The notes beneath the pieces were generated by a model, which was not told where the DNA came from, did not search any database, and saw only the letters and a list, made by a program, of their open reading frames with translations. A stretch of DNA of 64,000 nucleotides from Thereva unica (Eukaryota; Arthropoda; Insecta; Diptera; Therevidae), in assembly GCA_949987705.1 (NCBI GenBank), contig OX465285.1, forward strand, positions 92,575,975-92,639,974, read 5' to 3'. The stretch's first letter is position 1; each line of letters starts with the position of its first letter. A program made the position numbers and the translations under genes. This document shows positions 1-11,940 of the stretch, in pieces.

Positions 1-313
1 TTCAAAATGCAATTCAAAGTTCAAACAAATTCAATTGCAGTAAACATGGCAGAAAAGTGCAACACATTGAAAAGTTGGCACGAAAAACTTGGGCACCAAA
101 ACTTAAGTTACATATGTTCGAACGTTTTTAAAGGAACAAAATATTGAGTTTGTAGATGAAGACTTCATGTGTGAAGGATGCTTAAAGGGGAAACAACACA
201 GAGACCCATATAAAACCAGTGCAATGAAGACTAATACATGCGGCGAAATAATTCATGCTGATGTTTGTGGTCCAATGCAAACTGAATCCATTGGTGGAAA
301 TAGATATTTTTGA
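1..313 (+). pseudogene. Copia-type retrotransposon integrase N-terminal fragment
   Basis: The plus strand encodes the pre-integrase zinc-binding region and the start of the integrase core of a Ty1/copia element. Visible are the paired histidines in WHEKLGH and the paired cysteines in CEGC of the HHCC finger, then the first core aspartate in HADVCGPM. There is a one-base frameshift near position 130, between the two halves of the finger, and the reading stops at a TGA just after GGNRYF. The rest of the integrase core is absent; the same element type resumes at about 5003 with reverse transcriptase. The window starts inside the element, so gag and protease are not seen. Dead copy. Confidence 0.85.
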
Positions 314-1462
314 AGTTATACTTCTTTAGGCGCGGTTTGAAAAATATTATGAGAGTGAATTTTGACGAATTCGCAACGCAACGCGAGGATATGGGCGAAG
401 GGGTGGAGGCAATGGAGGGCAAAAATTTCAGCTTCCATTCTTCATGCGCACTGGGATTATCATTATTATGCACGGTATACAGAAAACCAAGGTAATGTAA
501 AAGCGACGGAAGCTTCGAATACCGTAAAGCTGGTGACAAAATTTCGCTCAAACGCGGTGCGGACATTGACAGATAGAATAAAGTATGTGTATTGCAATGC
601 GAACTAACGAAATGTGGCTTGAGCACTACCCACACACCGCGTAAGTTGCTTTACTTTCTACTTCTGGCGCGTTGCCGCGCGGTCCAGTGTAAAAAAGTAG
701 TTTGTGTGTTGTGTTTTGAGTCGTGTTTTGGTGTTGGTGGGCATTTTATTTATGTTTTGAATCGTGTGCTGGTGAAGGGGATAAGGAATTTGTTGGATTT
801 CATAATTATTTCGGAATTGTGGTGATGAAATTAGTACCTAGAAGAAATACAAGTCCTGTAGGATAGAAAATTAATACGCAAATCATACAGCTTTTTCAAT
901 TTATTTCGTATCACGTCCACTTGTCACTTTGATTTTTAAGTTGTGTCAAAGTCGGAACGCGACACCAACACGGCGACTTTGTGTTAGTGAAAAATCTGCG
1001 CACATCGCGAAGCCAATGTCCGCACCGCGTTTGAGCGAAATTCTGTCACCAGCTTAAAAAATGGGCGCCTAGTGACGTCAGCCGTAATGCTGAAACAACA
1101 ACAACAGCTTCGATTTTATATGGGAAGTGTCCCCCACGTGACATCAGCACTAAAATATCGTAAACGGTATACAGTCTTTTAATATACCTTGTTTCTGAAT
1201 ACCGTGATTACTATGGGCATATGAAAACTCGCAGCCGATGCCGGTTCACAATGTCGATGGGTGAGGGGGTTTTTATGCTGAGGCTATGGAGGGAAATAAA
1301 TTTCATGTTCGAGTCATCAGCTAAGCGTATGTTTGGTTTTTCGTGGGCATAGGAAGATTCGTAGTGTTTATCGTGTGCTGTTTGTGGGTGAGGGGTTTTA
1401 CTGGATGGAAGGCAATTTCTCTAACTCGTAGTGTAATATCATAGACCCGCCAAGTTTTTAAC
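314..1462. repeat. Non-coding repetitive DNA inserted in Copia; includes a 42-bp inverted repeat
   Basis: No credible gene. A near-perfect 42-bp inverted repeat has arms at 529-571 and 1015-1056 (one mismatch seen), enclosing about 440 bases. A degenerate block at 1213-1305 (GGCATATG, then ATGGGTGAGG, then GGCTATGGAGGGAAATAAAT) recurs at about 1340-1420 and, more closely, at 2441-2532, with related traces near 385-440 and 2350-2420. This looks like non-autonomous repeat DNA that replaced the middle of the Copia element. No family is recognised. Confidence 0.5.
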
Positions 1463-2045
1463 TTGTAAAAAGTGGTAAAATATTGTATTTTAACATTTGT
1501 TACTGCACGTGCATTATTGGTGATAAGTTAGTTAGTTATCCGAGTGAATAAATTGAATGAAATTGATAAGGTGGCCAGTTTTGTTTACATTCATGGTGGT
1601 TTTTTCGTGTTAATTTAGGGAAAAAATGTTAGATTTATGTGTTAAATTAAAAGTGAATTTAAAATGGTTAAAAATTATTACGGAATGGTTATTAAAACAT
1701 AAGTGCAAGTACCACCACACAACATGAATAACAAAAATTTTGAAATTTTTCCTACACATTTTTCTGCTTTAATATTTTTAAAAATTATTCTTTAACAAGC
1801 TTTAATCACTTTAAATTCACTTTTAACTAAATAACCACACAAATTCAACATTTTTGCCCTAAAATAACTCGACAAAACCACAGCGAATGTAAACAAAATT
1901 GGTCACCTTCACAATTAAACCATTAAAACATATTGGTTCACTAAATTTTTTGAAATTGTTTTAATTCAATCACTGAAACACTAATCACTGGTAATCCAGG
2001 TGCAGAAAAAAGTGATAAAATACAATATTTTACAACTTTTTATTG
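1463..2045. repeat. Foldback-type inverted repeat, arms about 230-250 bp
   Basis: The left arm (about 1463-1695) and right arm (about 1790-2042) are imperfect reverse complements over their whole length. The outer ends share the core TAAAATATTGTATTTTA, the middle shares GAATGTAAACAAAA (in complement), and the inner part shares AAATTCACTTTTAA. The spacer is about 95 bp. Short AT-rich ORFs inside are not credible. The structure fits a foldback or long-inverted-repeat MITE; I could not define a target-site duplication. Confidence 0.6.
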
Positions 2046-3168
2046 CAAAAATAAACTTAAAAACTTGGTTCCACTATGTTATTTCACGAGAAATGTCCTC
2101 CATTCAAGCAAATGTAGAATCGGCACCGGCTGCTTCCAGGCCTGTAGCTACGATGGGTTTGCTGGAGGCCGTATCAGAACCTCAAATATGCAGCGTTCCA
2201 CAAATTTAAGACATGATATGAACATGCAGCACGCTGCTTTGCTTGTTATTTTACCAGCCTCAGCCAATTGAAATACTTATGATTGCAGCGTGCTGCATTT
2301 TTATCTCATGCCCTAATTTACTGCACGCTGCCAATTTTGATGTTCTGATACGGCCTGTGGACGATATAGGCGAAGGGGTAGGGGCTGTAACGGGCAAGCA
2401 TTGCAATTCCAATCCTTTAGCTATTAAATTTATTATTATATGGGCATATGGAAATTCGTAGCCAAAGTTCGTTCACGATGTCCATGGGTGAGGAGGTTTT
2501 TACCCAGAGGCTATGGAGGGAAATAAATTACATATCCTAGTTTTCAGCTAAAGCCGGCTCTAAACGATGCTATGAGCACTTTCCAACGTTGGACGTTTGA
2601 TGGTAGAACGCATTGTGTGGCCGCTACTCGAACTACGAATGTCCAATGTCAAGCGTCCAACGATGGTGTTTGGACAGGTTCGGAGTGTTGTCACTCAAAC
2701 GTTGGAAGCGTTGATGCTGTATTTGCCGATACATTAATGCCCTTAGTATGAGACTCTTCGTATCATATTTCAATTACCCTAACCCACTCAATTTAATTGA
2801 GTACCAACTAAAAGAAGAAGCTAGGGAAGTGAACAGAATTTGGAAGTGACGTAATGAATCTACCCAAGGTCGATGAACCCACAGGTGAGTTTTGAGAGCA
2901 TACCGGCAAAAACGCAACGCAACGCCTGGAATTCCTCATTGTGACAGAGGACACAGACGATGTCCTTTTGGATTGCCGGAGATTAGCCGAGCAAGCTGCG
3001 GCACTGTAACCTACAGCTAAAGGCACGGCTAAGAGCAACGAACGTCTTAGACTATAATGGTACGATCGTTTGATCTACTGACTAAAACCTCAATCAGAAT
3101 CTAAGGCGGATATGAACAAAAAAGAAGTGAGTTAGGCTTAGAAGTACCATTAGTATTATCAGGTAAAT
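2046..3168. other. No gene recognised
   Basis: Holds the second copy of the 1213-1305 repeat at 2441-2532 and no credible coding region. A stretch at about 2560-2710 has repeated ACGTTGGA/CGTCCAACG-like words. 2880-3020 has scattered Cys/His-like codons but no sustained frame, and might be an old LINE tail; this is a guess. Confidence 0.4.
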
Positions 3169-5000
3169 AAATGCTGATCCAGCTTGCGACGCATATTCTA
3201 GCATCTCTGTTTTCTTCAAATTCTTCTCTACCCCAAAACTATACGCTACCCCCGGTCCTCGAGCACAGCGCTCATTTAATGGACAGGGTTTTCTTCAGGA
3301 CACGTGAGGTGTACAGGTGCCTCAAGGAGCTCGATGCCAACAAATCCACAGGACCCGATAATATACCCCCTATCGTCTTAAAACAATGCGCCTCACCTTT
3401 GGCTAAACCTCTGCGCAAACTTTTTGCCTTATCATACTCGTCCGGAATTTACCCAGATTCTTGGAAACTTGCTCATGTGCAGCCAATACCGAAAAAAGGT
3501 AACTCCAGCCTTCCCTCCAACTACCGCCCAATAGCAATCACTTCTATCCTCTCCAAAACCATGGAGACGATAATTAACAAAAAGCTTATGGGATATCTAG
3601 AATCCAACCAACTTATAAACGACAAACAATACGGCTTCCGACAAAAAAGATCCACTGGTGATCTTTTCGTTTGCCTTACAGAAGACCTCAACCGAAGTTT
3701 GCATGGATCTGGTGAATCTAGTTTGGTTGCTTTGGATATCTCCAAGGCTTTTGATAGAGTATGGCACTCAGCCTTGTTAGCTAAACTCAAAGCAATTGGA
3801 ATTGACTCGCTTCTCTATAAGTGGGTTGAGAGTTTCCTTTCCGGCCGTTCAATTAAGGTAGTTTTGGATGGCGTCAAATCTGAATCTGACCCCGTCTCTG
3901 GGGGGTCCCCCAGGGGTCAATTTTATCACCGGCCCTATTTCTTATCTTTATAAATGACCTACTTTCAATCCCCTCCAACCCACTTCTCAGCTTCGCTGAC
4001 GACGGTACTCTACGTTACTCGTACAGCTTCGATACAAGACAGACACATGCCAGATCCTGTCTTGATGATCGTGAAGTAATGTTCAACTCTATTAATAACG
4101 ACATTGCACTTATTATAGAGTGGGGAAAAAAGAATCGTGTCGAATTCAACCCCTCCAAAACCAAGTACTGTCTTATTTCAAAGAAAAAGATCAACACATC
4201 ACCATCCTTGAAAGTGGATGGCGTGGTACTAAAGGCCGACCCATCCCTACACATCTTAGGCGTGACATTAGCCAAAGACTTGCGATGGAATGACCATATA
4301 TTCCAAATCGCCAAACAAGCATCCCAGTTCTTGGGATTTCTTAAGAGGTGCAGGTTCCTCCTCCACCCATCGGCCCGTGCTGTTATTTATAAATCCTACA
4401 TTCGGCCTCTTCTCGAATACAACTCCCTCATTTGGGGCGGCGCTCCAACAATAACCTTAGCATGGTTAGATAAGGTCCAAAAAAATGGCCCTTAAGTTAA
4501 TTAATGACGATACCGCTTGCTCCACCATCGACCCCCTAAGCCACCGTAGGAATGTAGCAGCACTGACAAAATTTGATCGCTACTATCATAGTGACTGTTC
4601 CTCCGAGTTAAACGCGCTTTTGCCTCCACGGCATTCTTATACCCGCAACACCAGATTAGCCCACTCGTCTCATTCCTTCACCTGCAACTATCCCTTTCAC
4701 GCACTCAACAAGATATGAATTCGTTTGTTAATAGAACAACTCGACTGTGGAATAATCTCTAGCAGTCAGTATTTCCGAGCTCCTACAACATCCAAGAGTT
4801 CAAACGCAGGGTTCATCACCACCTTCTTCAATACCCCCCCGTACCTTTTAATCCTTAACCTATACCCCCCCCCCCCTTATCCCTCCGCCGTACTAAGCTT
4901 ACTGCTAGACATTGCACCATGACGTGACAAATGACATGACGGACTAGTAGTACAAAGGGTGACTCCTGAGCTTAGCACTGCCACATAAAAAAAAAAAAAG
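3169..5000 (+). mobile_element. 5'-truncated Jockey-like LINE (reverse transcriptase to poly-A tail)
   Basis: The plus strand encodes a non-LTR reverse transcriptase starting inside the linker before the RT domain. Landmarks are STGPDNIPP, NYRPIAITS, YGFRQKRST, LDISKAFDRVWH (motif A) and SFADDGT (motif C, FADD). The C-terminal region includes LLEYNSLIWGG. The ORF is broken near 3918 (just after the SPRGQ-like motif B), near 4488 and near 4680. The 3' part ends in a C-rich stretch (4855-4890), a shared non-coding tail and a poly-A run at 4987-4999. Copia coding resumes right after, so the LINE landed in already rearranged Copia DNA. A second copy of the same 3' end sits at 20308-20668. Confidence 0.85.
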
Positions 5001-5002
5001 AA

Positions 5003-6426
5003 CCATCAGCTTACGAAGAAGCTATTCACTCTACTGACAAAGTTCATTGGAAAAAGGCAATGGATGAAGAATTTAAGTCTTTGATTGAAAATAAAACATG
5101 GGTACTTTGAAATGCTACAAAATCAAAAACTTATTGATAACAAATTGGTCTATAAAGTGAAGTACAGCATTGATGGTAAAATAGAACGTTATAAAGCTAG
5201 ACTGGTAAGGTTCTCATCTATAAGAGCCATCTTATCAATAGCAGCTTCTGAAAATATGAAATTGTGTCAATTTGACGTAAAAACTGCATTTCTTTATGGA
5301 GAAATTGATGAAACGATATTATATGAATCAACCGCCAGGCTATAACGATGGTTCAGGAAGGATATTTAAACTTTTAAAGAGTTTATATGGATAGAAGCAG
5401 GCGTCTAGATGCTGGAATAAGTGTTTTACGACATTTATTGAGAAATTTGGATTCAAATCTTCTGTAGCTGATTCATGTCTTTTCGTGAAAGAAAGCAATA
5501 AGAAAAAGGTCATCTTAGCAATTTATGTTGATGATGGATTGATTGCAGCACATGATCAAGCAGATGTTATACCAGTACTTGAACATTTGCGTGAGAAGTT
5601 TGAGATCAAGACAACGAATCTAGATACTTTTCTAAGAATGGAAATCTTCAGAGACGCAGAGGGAGGCATTCATTTAAGTCAAGCAGCGTATGCTCGAAAA
5701 ATACTCTCAAAATTTAACATGAGCAGTTGTAATGCGGTTCCAACTCCGATTGATACAAATAAAAATTTAAATGAGTTTGAAGATTCTGAGGTTAACAAAG
5801 TCTTTCCTTATAGAGAAGCTGTCGGAAATTTAATGTATTTATGTGTCGGAACGAGGCCTGATATACAATATGCAGTGGGGGTTGTAAGCCGGTATCTTGA
5901 ATCGCCTACAAATGCCCATGTAAATATGGTAAAGAGAATTTTTAAGTACATAAAAGGGACGATAGAATATGGCGTTTACTATGAACCACAGGCAACGGGA
6001 GGACTAATCGGTTAAAGCGACGCTGATTATGCAAGGGATACCAAGACTAGAAAATCAACATCAGGTGTAATATTTTTATTAAATAGCGGACCAGTAAGTT
6101 GGGAATCAACCAGGCAACCAGCTGTAGCATTGTCGACAACCGAGTCAAAATATATTGCAGCTACTGTAGCAGTGAAGGAGTTAATTTGGCTAAGGAGATT
6201 GATTAACGATCTTATCGATGAAAAGAAACTTCCAGAGCTGTTTTTGGACAACCAGAGCGCAATTCGGCTGATAAAAAATCCGGAATTTCATAAACGAACA
6301 AAACATATTGATGTTGGTTATCATTTCATTCGCGAGAAGTTTGAGCAGGAATATTTTAGCTTGAGTTACATATCAACAGATGAACAACTGGGTGACATTT
6401 TTACAGAAATGTTTGTTTGAAATGTT
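5003..6426 (+). pseudogene. Copia-type reverse transcriptase and RNase H
   Basis: Copia reverse transcriptase and RNase H in the same orientation as the fragment at 1-313. RT landmarks: HWKKAMDEEF at the start, LCQFDVKTAFLYGE (motif A), IYVDDGLIAA (motif C, YVDD). The connection has YLCVGTRPDIQYAVG and the RNase H has a [13 protein letters not shown] strand, [19 protein letters not shown] and [14 protein letters not shown]. Breaks: TGA at about 5107, a frameshift around 5210, a stop at 5345 before SLYG, and another at 6013. The linker between integrase and RT is missing. Several lesions make it non-functional. Confidence 0.9.
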
Positions 6427-6616
6427 TGTTTGCTAAAGTTCAGGAAACACAAATTCTCTAGAAAAATCTTGTGGATTTACTACTACTATAGTTATTTGAA
6501 CTAGCTTCTCTGGGGACTGCTTCGTCATCAGTTGTGATACCAGCCAATTTTCCGCTAGTGCTAAACGTATAACTATTTTGTAAGAAGTTATTTTATTCCA
6601 TCTTCGTTCATCATAC
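6427..6616. other. Copia 3' flank, nothing further recognised
   Basis: AT-rich DNA directly after the Copia RNase H. It could contain 3' untranslated or LTR remnants, but no matching second LTR is in the window. Confidence 0.3.
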
Positions 6617-6665
6617 TGGGAAGTTAATCGTCTGGACCGAAGAGGTCAAACCCACATCCCAACTA
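6617..6665 (+). mobile_element. Candidate Helitron-like 3' end (hairpin plus CTAG)
   Basis: A short palindromic GACC...GGTC hairpin is followed by AACCCACATCCCAACTAG and then T. The same module (GACCGAAAGGGTC, then GAACCCGCATCCCAACTAG, then T) occurs at 54532-54564, next to the other block of the same satellite. Helitrons characteristically end in a hairpin followed by CTRR with T beyond. The link to Helitrons is inference from these ends only; no Rep/helicase coding is present. Confidence 0.45.
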
Positions 6666-6882
6666 GTTTTATTATTGGGTTATATATATACAAGAAACTT
6701 ATTTGCAATGTAAGGGTTAAAGGTAAAAAGCTAATTTCTATAAACGCCGATTTTTTCAATATCAGCGATAATATTGAGGTTTTAATTAATTTCAAAATTT
6801 TAGTTGTGGAATTCCCTGATTTTGCAAATAATCCGTACATGAATTTATTCACATGAAATTGGTGCAACTGAGTTCAAAAAAT

Positions 6883-6912
6883 CCTTACTAATATTATAAA
6901 TGCGAAAGTAAC

Positions 6913-6977
<65 letters not shown>

Positions 6978-7165
6978 TACGCTTTCACGCCTAAACCACT
7001 AAACCGATTTTGATGAAATTTTCAACAGACATAGTTTAGACCTTGGAGACGGACATAGGCTACTTTTTATGGAGAACAAAAGGGTTGAAGGGGGTGAAAT
7101 GGGGTTCAATAAGTTGTAAGGGGATTTTTTTCTATTGTATAAAAAGTAACTGACTGACAGACAAC
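6883..7165 (+). mobile_element. Helitron-like 5' terminal module with CTGT microsatellite
   Basis: The segment begins TCCTTACTAATATTATAAA and TGCGAAAGTAACT, followed by a (CTGT)n run at about 6910-6977 and GTTACGCTTTCACGC. This arrangement is the common start of short arthropod Helitron-like (Lep1-type) elements: 5' TC, the ACTAATATTATAAATGCGAAAGT word and the CTGT microsatellite. It leads straight into the 118-bp satellite. No 3' end is seen downstream near 10060, so this copy is incomplete or unusually organised. Confidence 0.6.
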
Positions 7166-10060
7166 GCACAACCTAAACCGCTAGAGCTAAAGGGCTGAAA
7201 TTTTGACTGTGTATCCCTATAATGGCGTGGACATCCACTATAAAGCGATTTTTCGAAATTCATCCCCTAAGGGGGTGAAATGGGGTTTATCCAAACCGCT
7301 GGAGCTATAGGGCTGAAATTTGGACAGTGCATCCCTATAATGGAGTGGACATCCACTATAAAGCGATTTTTCGAAATTCATCCCCTAAGGGGGTGAAATG
7401 GGGTTTACCCAAACCGCTGCAGCTATAGGGCTGAAATTTTGATAGTGCATCCCTATAATGGCGTGGACATCCACTAAGAAGCGATTTTTCGAAATTCATC
7501 CCCTAAGGGGGTGAATTCGGGTTTACCGAAACCGCTGAAGCTTTAGGGTTGAAATTTGGACACTGCATCCCTATAATGGCGTGGACATCCACTATAAAGC
7601 GATTTTTCGAAATTCATCCCCTAAGCGGGTGAAATGGGGTTTATCCAAACCGTTGGAGCTATAGGGCTGAAATTTTGACAGTGCATCCCTATAATGGCGT
7701 GGACCTCCACTAAGAAGCGATTTTTCGAAATTCATCCCCTAAGGGGGTGAATTGGGGTTTACCCAAACCGCTGGAGCTATAGGGCTGAAATTTTAACAGT
7801 GCATCCCTATAATGACGTGGACATCCACTAAGAAGCGATTTTTCGAAATTCATACCCTAAGGGGGTGAAATGGGGTTTACCCAAACCGCTGGAGCTATAG
7901 GGCTGAAATTTTAACAGTGCATCCCTATAATGACGTGGACATCCACTAAAGAGCGATTTTTCGAAGTTCATCCCCTAAGGGTGTGAAATGGGGTTCTTAC
8001 AAACCGCTGAAGCTATAGGGCTGAAATTTGGACAGTGCATCCCTATAATGGAGTGGACATCCACTATAAAGCGATTTTTCGAAATTCATCCCCTAAGGGG
8101 GTGAAATGGGGTTTATCCAAACCGCTGGAGCTATAGGGCTGAAATTTGGACAGTGCATCCCTATAATGGAGTGGACATCCACTATAAAGCGATTTTTCGA
8201 AATTCATCCCCTAAGGGGGTGAAATGGGGTTTACCCAAACCGCTGCAGCTATAGGGCTGAAATTTTGATAGTGCATCCCTATAATGGCGTGGACATCCAC
8301 TAAGAAGCGATTTTACGAAATTCATCCCCTAAGGGGGTGAAATGGGGTTTACCCAAACCGCTGCAGCTATAGGGCTGAAATTTTGATAGTGCATCCGTAT
8401 AATGGCGTGGACATCCACTAAGAAGCGATTTTTCGAAATTCATCCCCTAAGGGGGTGAATTCGGGTTTACCGAAACCGCTGAAGCTTTAGGGTTGAAATT
8501 TGGACACTGCATCCCTATAATGGCGTGGACATCCACTATAAAGCGATTTTTCGAAATTCATCCCCTAAGCGGGTGAAATGGGGTTTATCCAAACCGTTGG
8601 AGCTATAGGGCTGAAATTTTGACAGTGCATCCCTATAATGGCGTGGACCTCCACTAAGAAGCGATTTTTCGAAATTCATCCCCTAAGGGGGTGAATTGGG
8701 GTTTACCCAAACCGCTGGAGCTATAGGGCTGAAATTTTAACAGTGCATCCCTATAATGACGTGGACATCCACTAAGAAGCGATTTTTCGAAATTCATACC
8801 CTAAGGGGGTGAAATGGGGTTTACCCAAACCGCTGGAGCTATAGGGCTGAAATTTTGACAGTGCATCCCTATAATGGCGTGGACCTCCACTAAGAAGCGA
8901 TTTTTCGAAATTCATCCCCTAAGGGGGTGAATTGGGGTTTACCCAAACCGCTGGAGCTATAGGGCTGAAATTTTAACAGTGCATCCCTATAATGACGTGG
9001 ACATCCACTAAGAAGCGATTTTTCGAAATTCATACCCTAAGGGGGTGAAATGGGGTTTACCCAAACCGCTGGAGCTATAGGGCTGAAATTTTAACAGTGC
9101 ATCCCTATAATGACGTGGACATCCACTAAAGAGCGATTTTTCGAAGTTCATCCCCTAAGGGTGTGAAATGGGGTTCTTACAAACCGCTGAAGCTATAGGG
9201 CTGAAATTTGGACAGTGCATCCCTATAATGGAGTGGACATCCACTATAAAGCGATTTTTCGAAATTCATCCCCTAAGGGGGTGAAATGGGGTTTACCCAA
9301 ACCGCTGCAGCTATAGGGCTGAAATTTTGATAGTGCATCCCTATAATGGCGTGGACATCCACTAAGAAGCGATTTTTCAAAATTCATACCCTAAGGGGGT
9401 GACACGGGGTTTATCCAAACCGCTAAAGTTATAGGGCTGAAATTTTAACAGTGCATCCCTATAATGGCGTGGACATCCACTATAAGGCGATTTTTCGAAA
9501 TTTATTCCCTTAGGGGGTTAAATGGGATTTACCCAAACCGCTGGAGCTATAGGGCTGAAATTTTGACAGTGCATCCCCTTAATGACGTTGACATCCACTA
9601 AAAAGCGATTTTTCGAAATTCATCCCCTAATGGGGTGAAATGGGGTTAACCCACACCACTGAAGCTGCAGGGCTCTAATTTTAACCGTGCATCACTATAA
9701 TGACGTGGGCATCCACTTAGGGGTGATTGAAATTTATCCCCTAAAGGGGTTAAATGGGGTTAAGCCAAACCACTATAGATAAACGGCTGAAATTTTGACA
9801 GTGAATCTCTATAATGACGTGGACATTTACTAAGAAGCGATTTTTCGAAATTCATCCCCTACAGGGGTAAAATTTGGTTTACCAAACTACTCGAGCTACA
9901 GGGTTGAAAATTGGACAGTGCATCCCTATAATGACATGGACATCCACTAAGAGGCGATTACTCGAAATTCATCCCCTAAGGGGATGAAATGGGGTTAACC
10001 CAAACCTCTGAAGCTGAAAGGCTGGAATTTTGACAGTGCATCCCTATAATCACGTAGAAA
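7166..10060 (+). repeat. 118-bp satellite array, about 24 units, with higher-order repeats
   Basis: Tandem units with a constant 118-bp period (markers GCATCCCTATAATG at 7211, 7329, 7447, 7565, 7683, 7801, 7919, 8037 and on). Each unit carries AAACCGCTGGAGCTATAGG, GTGGACATCCACTA (self-complementary), GCGATTTTTCGAAATTCAT and CCCCTAAGGGGGTGAA (a short palindrome). Variant units recur at 944 bp (8 units), for example GAATTCGGGTTTACCG at 7513 and 8457, and a two-unit block is further duplicated at 8648 and 8884. The last units (after about 9660) are more diverged. The same satellite in reverse orientation lies at 53436-54525. Confidence 0.95.
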
Positions 10061-11134
10061 TGAATGACTCGAAATTCACTTTATTTAATATTCATTTGTG
10101 ATTGCTTCATAATTTCTTACATCCACGTAAATAGGCGAACAAACTTAACGAACGTTCGTCAAACCCTAAAATGTCACTTTTCTTGATGACATATACATGC
10201 CAATCTACTTTAAAACTTGCAGATTTGTTGAGCAGAGGTGATATTCGCAGCAATTTGTTTACCATATTTATTAAAAAAATGCACTATAATAAACCCTTTT
10301 TAGGGATAATAACAGCTGACTTTTTTGTTGGTTTTTTTAAGGAAAACATTGCACATAATAAACAGTTTTTAAAGGCGTTGCAAGGCACGCGGGTTTTATG
10401 CTAGTGTTATTATATGCACGTAATTAATTTTAAGTGCAATTTTTTTTATGCATGATTAAGGTTTTTTTTTTTTTTTTTCTAAAATAAAGCCACAAAGGTA
10501 ATGAAATTTTTAAATTTTACATTCTGCCCCCGTCGATCTCTGATCAAATTTTGAATCATTATCCAAGTCGAAGGTGAATGCTGGATTACGTTGGTCACAT
10601 TGGTTCTTCATGGACGCTTTAGTTTTAGCTTTTTCAAAAAAAAAAAGCTTATACAGAGGCTCTGTCCGTCTGTCCGTCTGAAGCCTACTTTCATCTCTGA
10701 AAGTACTGCCGCTACAGACTTGGGCCATATCTCAAAATGTAGCTCTTGGTAAAAAGACCAAAAACTGAGAAAATGGTCTGGCAATTTCAACCAGAAGTAT
10801 ATTTAAACCACAAAAAAGAGCCTCTAAAGAAAATATTGCGACTAATTTTTGTGTTCTAAGGCTTATAAATTCTTAATTATTCATTTTACCACAAAATTTC
10901 TAAGTAATAAATTGTAAATTATTTAATTCTAAACATAAATTGTCCTTGCAAGTTTCCGGTAAGATGTGCAGTTTCGGAGATATAGTGGAAAACCCATTTG
11001 CATACGTTTTCCAAGATGGCTGCCAAATGAGGGGGGGGGGGTTAGAATCTCGAAAACTCAAACTTAAGCTCACACTGACCCCCCCTACACATCCCAAAAA
11101 TAAAACCTTGTCCTGCATTTTTGCAATGTTAAAG
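10061..11134. other. No gene recognised
   Basis: AT-rich DNA after the satellite. A short GTCCGTCTGTCCGTCTG motif at about 10664-10680 and ATCTCAAAATGTAGCTCTTGG at about 10730 resemble widespread non-autonomous repeats. An 11-base G run at about 11029 and its surroundings are low complexity. Open frames here are short and unconvincing. Confidence 0.4.
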
Positions 11135-11230
11135 TACCATTTCCATGGACTATAAAGGGCTAGGGAAAGTCCCTCGTCTGTGGGGCTGCGAGTTCGATCC
11201 TTCGGCTCGCGGTGCTTTTTTTTCGTCATA
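11135..11230 (+). repeat. tRNA-like (SINE-head-like) stretch
   Basis: A region with GAGTTCGATCC, close to a Pol III B box, sits about 40 bases after GGGCTAGGGAAAG and is followed by a T run (TTTTTTTT at about 11216), as a Pol III terminator would be. The acceptor stem is not convincing, so this is not called a tRNA gene. A SINE head is possible. Confidence 0.3.
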
Positions 11231-11851
11231 ATAATTTTTTTTAATTTCCTTCGGGGATTTTGTTTCATATGAAACAAGTTGTTGACATGAATACGTCTCT
11301 AAATTTGCTTCCAGTACAAAAACCTATGATAACGAAATTATGGCATATATGTAATTTTTATTTGCTGCTCAAAAACTATTGTTTATATTGAATAAAGAAA
11401 TATACCATGACGTGGGTGAAGAATCAAAGAATTTTATTGTTCACATTTGATTTCCTTTTTTTAAGCTATGATGATTATATTGTAGTGTTTGTTAAATACT
11501 TTGTTAAGTTTTAGATTACGCAGTTTCACAACTTATAACCTACATTAGCCTTTAACAAAAGCCTTTACAGATTAATTATATATAGCGTTGGTCAGGGTGA
11601 TACTTATGAATCTCCATGGCCAAACTAGGATACAGCATTATGACAATAATTAAATCAATGCAACATGAAATAAAAGTTTTAGTTAAGAACGGATTTGGCT
11701 TATTTAGCTTATTATAGATTGAGTTATAGCTCACAATTGAATATGTACCAAAGGTTTTAATTAGTCGCCGCTTTGAGATTTTGCCATCAACGCAGGCTTG
11801 GTTTATTATACTACAATAAATCATCGTAGCTAAAAAAGAGTACTCAAATCC
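11231..11851. other. No gene recognised
   Basis: AT-rich sequence without a sustained credible reading frame or clear repeats. Confidence 0.4.
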
Positions 11852-11940
11852 ATCAAGAATCGAACCCGGGCCCTTTCGCACCCCGATCTAGCGCCTACCC
11901 ATTACTCCAATGTGGCAATAAACATATTTATTCCTGCTTA
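11852..11940 (-). repeat. tRNA-like (SINE-head-like) stretch, minus strand
   Basis: Read on the minus strand, TTGGAGTAATGGGTAGGCGC resembles an A box and GGTTCGATTC matches a B box, about 35 bases apart, with TTTTTT downstream at 11832-11837. This fits a tRNA-derived Pol III promoter. A cloverleaf with a paired acceptor stem was not found, so a functional tRNA is unlikely. Confidence 0.4.

Noticed and set aside
231..635. 134-codon minus-strand ORF
   Set aside because: Antisense shadow crossing the Copia fragment and unrelated repeat DNA.
2808..3038. LINE zinc-finger tail before 3170
   Set aside because: Scattered Cys/His codons in different frames only; no continuous match.
7166..10060. Regularly spaced repeats as a CRISPR array
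   Set aside because: Units are contiguous 118-bp tandem copies without unique spacers, and the DNA is eukaryotic.
10171..10404. 77-codon plus-strand ORF
   Set aside because: Hydrophobic AT-rich chance frame, no domain, no promoter or neighbours to support it.
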